Source: JBFFMO01 sp037968515
GTDB lineage: Bacteria; Myxococcota_A; Bradymonadia; Bradymonadales; Bradymonadaceae
Assembly (NCBI GenBank): GCA_037968515.1
Contig: JBBKVQ010000013.1
Coordinates: 1-11,197, forward strand
DNA: 11,197 bases
Direction of reading: 5' to 3'
Shown here: piece after piece, positions 6,601 to 11,197 of the stretch
Numbering within the stretch: the stretch's first letter is position 1
How the letters are laid out: each line of letters starts with the position of its first letter
Notes under the pieces: model-generated
Seen by the model: only the letters and a program-made list of their open reading frames with translations
Told to the model about the DNA's origin: nothing
Databases searched by the model: none
Made by a program: the position numbers and the translations under genes

Positions 6601-7448
6601 GTGCGGTCCATGACTTCCACCCCGTCAATCCAGAGCTGAGCTCGCCCCGAAAAGTTGCCATAAACCCAAAGGTCACGCGGTTGATCGACGGTCGCAAACG
6701 TCTCTAAGAAGTGAACGCCGTCGCGAGTCGCAGGCGGCGACAGGCTGAGCCCCGTTGGGAAATACGGTTTTGTTTTTTCGTAGTTCCGAGGGTCATCGAC
6801 CGCAAAAACTGGGCTCAAATAGGTGGGTTCAAGGCTTTCCGATTTCTGAGGCGGGTACTCCGCGTCAAAGGCCGTCAACCGAAACGGCGAAAAAGACGGT
6901 GTGATATTCCAACGGTCCGGAAACCCAATCATGGAGCCCTCGAAAGGGGCGCCATTTTCAGAGCGATCCCAAGTCCGGAAGATCACTGCTTGTTCGGCCA
7001 TCGCGATGTAGGCGCGCGCAAGCGGGTCTAGGCGAGTGGTGTCCGTGGCATCAAGCACCTGGGCTGCGCGTTCTGGAAAGTCGCGCACGGTGTCACGCAA
7101 TGTGTACAGCCTGGCAGCTGCGTAACGCGTAAAAGCGTGGTCGGGAAATTTCGAGACCACATAACCGTATCGGTCGAACGCGGTTTCTACGTCGCCCTCG
7201 CCGTATGCGATTTCGCCCGCGATGAATGCGTGTTCGGGCGAGGTTGAGGGGGTTTCCAGAATCTTGGCGGCGGCGGCTTCGTCACCTGCCAGCCAAGCTT
7301 CAAGGGCAACGCCTGCAGGTGTGCCGGCATCGATATCGTAAAAGCGCGGCTCGACTTTTTGTGAACCGCCACAGGCGCCAAGCCACAGAGCGGCGGCCAA
7401 GACCACAAGGACGTTTCGGACGCTGGGGTTTTGTTGAAGGTTTTTCAT
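3627..7448 (-). CDS. DUF3857/pseudo-transglutaminase lipoprotein, catalytic triad lost
   Basis: This encodes 1273 residues. The start at 7448 overlaps the upstream stop as ATGA, with GGGGAA 8 nt upstream. A hydrophobic N-terminus ends in LGAC, a lipobox with lipidated Cys26. The order of parts is: helical repeats (about 45-165); PA14-like beta-sandwich (about 178-330, with LWIDG and GTHRVLVKLG); TPR-like helices (about 390-660); DUF3857 (from about 705); transglutaminase-like fold (about 930-1035); beta-rich C-terminus. It aligns to the upstream 1220-residue paralogue without gaps from residue 962 to 1007. The catalytic Cys, His and Asp are replaced by E964, T1007 and S1022, so transglutaminase or protease activity is not expected. 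A CVTC motif (C1044-C1047) follows and is absent from the paralogue. Coupling to the intact paralogue suggests a partner, scaffold or regulatory role at the membrane; this is inference. The CDS is secure. Confidence 0.93.
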   Translation of the reverse strand: MKNLQQNPSVRNVLVVLAAALWLGACGGSQKVEPRFYDIDAGTPAGVALEAWLAGDEAAAAKILETPSTSPEHAFIAGEIAYGEGDVETAFDRYGYVVSKFPDHAFTRYAAARLYTLRDTVRDFPERAAQVLDATDTTRLDPLARAYIAMAEQAVIFRTWDRSENGAPFEGSMIGFPDRWNITPSFSPFRLTAFDAEYPPQKSESLEPTYLSPVFAVDDPRNYEKTKPYFPTGLSLSPPATRDGVHFLETFATVDQPRDLWVYGNFSGRAQLWIDGVEVMDRTEADYQTGKRLRKIRLSAGTHRVLVKLGVQRGYRDWFELQFIPTGPVTRTGLVFESGCLTDRLILPCHDGGASENAEVEMLTESVMPSALEPVFVPAENIAESGDLSLYLTMLGAYFSAEDAVFDRVWEALAKRRPDFAAGHALRSQQVQTLWQWPSRLRDATSLQELREALRLNPTSTIYTHLLAQRIKGSASDREIRELTESAAKTAIVDGRVRLLPALEAWSKYLEDLGYDEAAEKEWRNVQSLSPGDCDAGRAIQRFEQARNVFSAPEDLVQDPGSCPAVIEAYQSARSDRDEANLAHYKKYASRFPYSADPQVRYANELVKLGRVDEAKAHIDETLKRIPDAANAISWKVDRAFADDGVDAAVKILNASEPMVGSTAWVVWKRALLKQEIPLMKTMPDGYQAAMEAVNASKTKALSTDDAYYVIDFAARQYFSDGADITLTHTVVRVLTKSAIDRFAETQVPSDARVLLVRTIKQDGTVQVPEQMAGKQTLSMSGLAEGDFVELAYIQFNDSPYPESSRDGVRFFFRMEDISTLHSEFVILGEDADFILQNNPPKSQPVTIDGIKGVRFLATDNPRPREERYSVGVEEYLPWIQMHRNGLAIERTEGLRRVRYEQLVDSSKPSLAFKTQARRWIEATGEASELDRAKSLFYAVSAWIPEPSLGDLNTDVSHAVLTREGNSMTLLRAVLNEAGIKNDLYFMRSPYAAAEKLPTREAGNFNTPILRVEIDGQGHWLSPSGPDAMFGAVEKQNFGQELMCVTCISPTDGIARLPTTGYPENTERVEIKADVDDKGDLSGTLRVILKGAAAQPLRAGLRARADNANREKLMSAIAAQLVTGCTVASYEIINEKDPATTLELVMKITRTGFARPNAGGMGIETRLFDEPIARVFASLPERTVPMMIGYARQGEQHMELSFARKPKVLSLSGTRDVSSEFGSFKRSVSVEGNTLVLDNSGTLPIQRVSVEAYPAFQKWAVEVEQNSPFVVVY
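7445..7448 (-). promoter_or_regulatory. ATGA stop/start overlap coupling the two paralogues
   Basis: The minus-strand ATGA holds the start codon of the 1273-residue lipoprotein (7448-7446) and the TGA stop of the 1220-residue protein (7447-7445). Such overlaps commonly give termination-reinitiation coupling and near-equal output, consistent with the two proteins acting together. Confidence 0.85.
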
Positions 7449-10400
7449 GGTGTGTTCCCCAGCGTAATCGTCTCGTTCAGCGCGTCGTTCATGTCGGCCA
7501 CGAAGGATCTAAACTCGTTATATTCTTCGACCGAAACCCGCTGCACATCGATACGGTAAATCACCGATGCCTCAACCTCGTCGCCCTTTTGAACGTACTT
7601 AATATTCAGCGCCCCAAAACGGCTTTGAAGGCTCACATCCTGCGGGACCTTCGAAAACCCTTGAGTCGTCGGGATCCGATAAGTCACGATGTTTTCTGAC
7701 GTGAAAGGCACTCGAATATCGAGATCCTGCGAGCGTTTTGCGAGCTTGGCGTAAGAACCCACGAGGTCCTTCGTGGTGCCGCTTGGCAGCAGGAAATCTC
7801 GCGACCCATCCGAACGACGCAGCTGCGGGCTTTCGAAAGAAAACTCGATTCGAACGTCTTTTTCGAGCTGGCTGATATCCGAATATTTGGCCCTCAGAAG
7901 TTTGGCGCCGGGATAAGTTCCACCCAAAAACTTTTCGAAGGCTTCGTCGCGGCGTTCGGGGTCTTCGAGGATAGAACGGAAATAAACCGCATTCACGCCG
8001 CTCGCGACAAGGTTTCCTGCAGCCGCGGGGACTTCGGCCCGAAGGTCGACTTCGAGCCGCATGAGCATCACATTCTGGGTCGCTTTATCGATCGGCAACT
8101 GCACAAGTTTTGCGTTACCACCGTTGCTTACGACAAGCGCCTGTGCGCCCTGGTCCATCGGCGTAAGCTCGCGCGTCCCGTTGTATTCGGCGGTGCCGTC
8201 CAAAAAGATATTCAACGAAGGCACATAGGTAATTGCGTGATTAAAGACGTGCATCGACGCCGGAAACTCATCGACTTTCCCAAGGCTTCGGGTTCGAACC
8301 AAGACCATCTCGGCATCAACTCCAGCCTCGTCCAACAACACCTTCAAGAGCGCCGCTTTATCTTTGCAATCGCCGAATCTATTGCGGAAAGCCGAGGTCG
8401 TTCGGTAGGGTTTCCACCCATGAATTCCAAGGCCAACGTGTAGGTAGCGGGTGTTGCGCACGACATAGTTGTGAATCGCGCGGACCTTTTCATCGACGGT
8501 TTTCTTGCCCTTGGTCAGTCGTTTGACCTCGGCACGCATTTCATCATCGACGATCAATTGCTCCTTAATCAGGTTCCACCACCAGGCGCCAATATCGTCC
8601 CAGGTCTCTTTATTGCTGACGAGCAGGTAGTCGTAGACATCGGTCGCGCCCGGTTGGTCAGGGTCCGTTTCTACGTTTGGCACATTTTTTAGTTCAAACG
8701 CTGTGGACCGAAATCCCGCCGGGATTTTCCCTTGGCCCGGCACGACGTCGTCGGTGCGCGTATGTTTCAGCTTTGGAACACGAAAGAACAGTTCCCAAGA
8801 TTGGGGATAGAGCACCGCATAGCGTGCGTATGCCAGTGGCCGACCACCCTGCAGATACTGAATATCTCCAAAATAATCGCCACGAAAATTTGCGTTGGCG
8901 ACCTGCGATACTCGCCACTGAACCTCGACCAAATCGCCCACGCCGACATTATTGGCGCGGACATTCACATAAGCAGTGTCGTTGTAAGTGGTCGAAGCCT
9001 TGCGTGAACCGCCGGATTCCCACTGGTCGTAGTCTTCAGAAACACTGCCATCGGCCTTGTAGACTCGAACGCGAAGGACATCGACGCGATCGTCGCCGGC
9101 CTGAAATGCAATCTGTTGAAATTTGGCGTCGTCGATGCCGTCCGGGGCTTGTACTCGGTCCACACGCTGATGGACCTGTTGAGCAAGACCGTTGGCCGCC
9201 ACGTAGACCACGGACTGATCGATAATCGAATCGTAGTTAAATGGCGTGGGTTCGACATTTGCGGCAAATTCGCGAATATTTTCGAAAAACCACGCGTCCC
9301 AAAATCGGTTTTCCTGAGGACGCAAAAAAGCAGAATAGTCGCGCAAAAACTGGTCTTGCGGACGCCGTTCAAGCGCCGATTCCACATCTGCTCGCGCCTC
9401 ATCAAGCTTCCCGACAGCCACCAAAAGCTCCGCACGTTCTCTCCACGTATCGGCGTCACCTGGGTTCAAAGAAATCATCTCAGACAGAACCTCGAGGGCT
9501 TCATCTTCACGGCCCAACGCTCGAAGCTGCTGCACCTGCTGACGGGCCCCTACCATCGATGTCGGAGACGTCACTCGCCATTTTAGAATAAGGGCGAGCG
9601 CGGCTTCATGTTCGCCGCGGGTCGAGAGGTCTCGAACCAATTCCCAAGTGTCCGAACCCATCAAGTACGACATTTCCGCCGACTGTTGAATCAGCTCCAT
9701 CCGTTGTTTTCCGGTGCCCATTTCTGAAATCGTGGACAACACGCGGTTGATATAAACAGACGACGACTTATCGGGTGAAGCCTTGATTATATTGAACGCT
9801 TTTTCGGAAAATCCGCGGGCTTGATACCAGCCAGAAAGCAGAGTTCTGGCAGGTAGAAAATCTGGTTGAGCTTTCACCAAAATCTCAAGCATCTTCAATG
9901 CTTCAAGCTGGCGAGTCTCGGGAATGCCTCCCTCGTACATCGCGGCGAGCCGAGACACGATAAATGGGTCGGCGGACGCGCGTTTATAAGCAGCTTCGAC
10001 AATCGCGAGCTGGCGAAATTCTTGGTCGTGCAGATCGGCCGCAAGTGCTTGTTGGCGAGGGGTAAGCTTGGTCGGATCCACAAGGATTCGAACTGCAATA
10101 TTGCGCCAAGGTGTCGATACATCCCTGTTCGAAATTTCTTTCCATAACCACGCAGAATAAAGCGCGTCAGACGCCACGGCGCTTTCGGCAAGCTTAGCGG
10201 TTTCTGCTCGGACGGCACGAGGATCGGGAATCATTTTTGAATTGGCCGTGACGGCAGTCGGCACAAAACGTGGGGATGTTTCGGCCGGTGCGACCTGAAA
10301 CTTGAGCGGCCTAAGGTTAGTGTCGACCAGTCGAACCACCGCGCCAAGTGTGCCGGTTCCGGTCGAACCGACCTTAAGCAGAATCGTATTGACTCCCTTT

Positions 10401-11107
10401 TTCAGGTCGACCTTCCAGCCTTCGTTATCGGGCGACATTCCAAAATCTTCCTTGTTTTCGCCGACCAGAATCCCATTCACCCACAAACGATAGGCCCCGT
10501 GGGTGCCCAGTAGGAGGCTTGCTTTCTGGGCTTTTTCGACGTCGACGAAGGTCGATAGATAAACCACTGCAGCCTGGTCGGGCTCGATGACTTGGTTCAA
10601 CCAGTGTTCACACTGTTGGTCAAATCGTGGCAAATCTCGCCAGGCAACATCGACGACCTTGCCCGGAAACGGGCTCTGGTCGCCGGTTTCTGGACCCATG
10701 GGGGCCATCAAGCCCTCCATATTTTCGTTACCGAAGGGCCCAATGATTGACCAATCCCTGAGGCAACCCTGTGGATCCATCAAGGTTTCAGCGCGTGGTC
10801 CAAAGTCGGCCACCTGAGCATTTGCCGCGGAGTGAGCAGCAATTTGCGTCAGTTTAAACGCCGCCAAGGGGTTCTTCGCTTTGCTCGACGCCTCGAGCAT
10901 CCGCGTTCGGTAAATTTGGAAGTTCATGTACGGCGCCAGCCGTTCGGCAGCCGTGACGGCCTGCAAAGCGATCGGCGTTTTTGATTCGCTGGTCGCTCGT
11001 GAAATCAGGACGTCAAACTCGGTCTCGAGTTCGGACGCTTGTGCGGTTCCCGTGCCAAGCCATGCGGCAAGCAGGAGGACCGGCGTAAGTATCGTGAGAA
11101 GTCTCAT
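7445..11107 (-). CDS. Exported DUF3857 and transglutaminase domain protein, triad intact
   Basis: This encodes 1220 residues. ATG 11107 overlaps the preceding stop as ATGA and has AAGG 6 nt upstream. A Sec signal peptide (MRLLTILTPVLLLAAWLG..., likely cleavage after AQA at residue 24) has no lipobox, so the mature protein should be soluble in the periplasm or secreted. Parts in order: PA14-like beta-sandwich (about 113-262, with LWVNG; C115 and C166 could form a disulfide); TPR helices (about 350-600, clearest at 520-600); DUF3857 (about 630-830); transglutaminase core (about 840-975); beta-rich C-terminus. The triad is visible as GDCKDK (C914), FNH (H957) and FLDGT (D970). Members of the transglutaminase-like superfamily include crosslinkers, hydrolases and peptidases, so the reaction is unknown. 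It is translationally coupled to the inactive lipoprotein paralogue downstream, which shares the same architecture and probably arose by duplication. Confidence 0.94.
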   Translation of the reverse strand: MRLLTILTPVLLLAAWLGTGTAQASELETEFDVLISRATSESKTPIALQAVTAAERLAPYMNFQIYRTRMLEASSKAKNPLAAFKLTQIAAHSAANAQVADFGPRAETLMDPQGCLRDWSIIGPFGNENMEGLMAPMGPETGDQSPFPGKVVDVAWRDLPRFDQQCEHWLNQVIEPDQAAVVYLSTFVDVEKAQKASLLLGTHGAYRLWVNGILVGENKEDFGMSPDNEGWKVDLKKGVNTILLKVGSTGTGTLGAVVRLVDTNLRPLKFQVAPAETSPRFVPTAVTANSKMIPDPRAVRAETAKLAESAVASDALYSAWLWKEISNRDVSTPWRNIAVRILVDPTKLTPRQQALAADLHDQEFRQLAIVEAAYKRASADPFIVSRLAAMYEGGIPETRQLEALKMLEILVKAQPDFLPARTLLSGWYQARGFSEKAFNIIKASPDKSSSVYINRVLSTISEMGTGKQRMELIQQSAEMSYLMGSDTWELVRDLSTRGEHEAALALILKWRVTSPTSMVGARQQVQQLRALGREDEALEVLSEMISLNPGDADTWRERAELLVAVGKLDEARADVESALERRPQDQFLRDYSAFLRPQENRFWDAWFFENIREFAANVEPTPFNYDSIIDQSVVYVAANGLAQQVHQRVDRVQAPDGIDDAKFQQIAFQAGDDRVDVLRVRVYKADGSVSEDYDQWESGGSRKASTTYNDTAYVNVRANNVGVGDLVEVQWRVSQVANANFRGDYFGDIQYLQGGRPLAYARYAVLYPQSWELFFRVPKLKHTRTDDVVPGQGKIPAGFRSTAFELKNVPNVETDPDQPGATDVYDYLLVSNKETWDDIGAWWWNLIKEQLIVDDEMRAEVKRLTKGKKTVDEKVRAIHNYVVRNTRYLHVGLGIHGWKPYRTTSAFRNRFGDCKDKAALLKVLLDEAGVDAEMVLVRTRSLGKVDEFPASMHVFNHAITYVPSLNIFLDGTAEYNGTRELTPMDQGAQALVVSNGGNAKLVQLPIDKATQNVMLMRLEVDLRAEVPAAAGNLVASGVNAVYFRSILEDPERRDEAFEKFLGGTYPGAKLLRAKYSDISQLEKDVRIEFSFESPQLRRSDGSRDFLLPSGTTKDLVGSYAKLAKRSQDLDIRVPFTSENIVTYRIPTTQGFSKVPQDVSLQSRFGALNIKYVQKGDEVEASVIYRIDVQRVSVEEYNEFRSFVADMNDALNETITLGNTP
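11104..11107 (-). promoter_or_regulatory. ATGA stop/start overlap with the gene upstream
   Basis: The ATG at 11107-11105 of the transglutaminase gene overlaps the TGA (11106-11104) of the frame entering from the right edge. This repeats the junction at 7445-7448 and implies an operon of at least three coupled genes. Confidence 0.7.
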
Positions 11108-11197
11108 GAATCGCCTTCGTATGACTGCGTGTGGGCGTCGATTTCATCCCACATCTGCCATGTATTGGCCAGTGGAAGGACGCGCCATCCAGTGTAA
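11104..11197 (-). CDS. C-terminal tail of an unidentified upstream operon gene
   Basis: The minus frame from the window edge to TGA 11106-11104 is open for 30 codons and ends ...WDEIDAHTQSYEGDS. The segment begins YTGWRVLPLANTW, with a Trp- and acid-rich composition that looks like genuine protein. Only the tail is visible, too little to assign a family. Two things support it as a real gene: the exact ATGA overlap with the next start, and a possible ribosome binding site for that start (GAAGG) inside its last codons. It is expected to be co-transcribed with the two paralogues. A chance 30-codon open frame remains possible. Confidence 0.68.
   Translation of the reverse strand, partial: YTGWRVLPLANTWQMWDEIDAHTQSYEGDS

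Overview
The window looks like a chromosomal segment from a moderately GC-rich Gram-negative bacterium. Three predicted lipoproteins, one of them with an asparagine-rich linker followed by FG-GAP/VCBS-type calcium loops, together with very large exported TPR/DUF3857/transglutaminase proteins, are reminiscent of the Bradymonadales/Myxococcota (former Deltaproteobacteria). That placement is inference from protein style only; no rRNA or other marker gene is present.

Layout. (1) Positions 1-2152, minus strand: the first 717 codons of a large lipoprotein with FG-GAP/VCBS-like motifs; its 3' end lies outside the window. (2) Positions 2153-2585: an AT-richer divergent intergenic region holding a 19-bp imperfect dyad and a second short inverted repeat. 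(3) Positions 2586-3137, plus strand: a small 183-residue lipoprotein of unknown function. (4) Positions 3138-3626: a convergent intergenic region dominated by a repeat mosaic. A tandem array of 38-bp and 32-bp units starts at 3398 and ends 12 bp from the next stop codon; dispersed and inverted relics of the same words extend back to about 3203. (5) Positions 3627-11197, minus strand: an operon of at least three genes. The tail of an unidentified gene enters at the right edge (11104-11197), followed by a 1220-residue exported DUF3857/transglutaminase protein (7445-11107), then a 1273-residue lipoprotein paralogue (3627-7448). Both junctions are 4-bp ATGA overlaps, which suggests translational coupling.

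The main point of interest is the coupled pair. Both proteins have the same order of parts: export signal, PA14-like beta-sandwich, helical TPR region, DUF3857, transglutaminase-like domain, beta-rich C-terminus. The 1220-residue protein keeps a complete Cys-His-Asp triad (C914, H957, D970). In the 1273-residue lipoprotein the aligned positions are Glu, Thr and Ser (E964, T1007, S1022), so it is predicted to be catalytically dead. It also carries a CVTC motif shortly after the lost triad. An inference that fits is a soluble periplasmic enzyme working with a membrane-anchored pseudoenzyme, made in matched amounts. The substrate and reaction (crosslinking, hydrolysis or proteolysis) cannot be read from the sequence.
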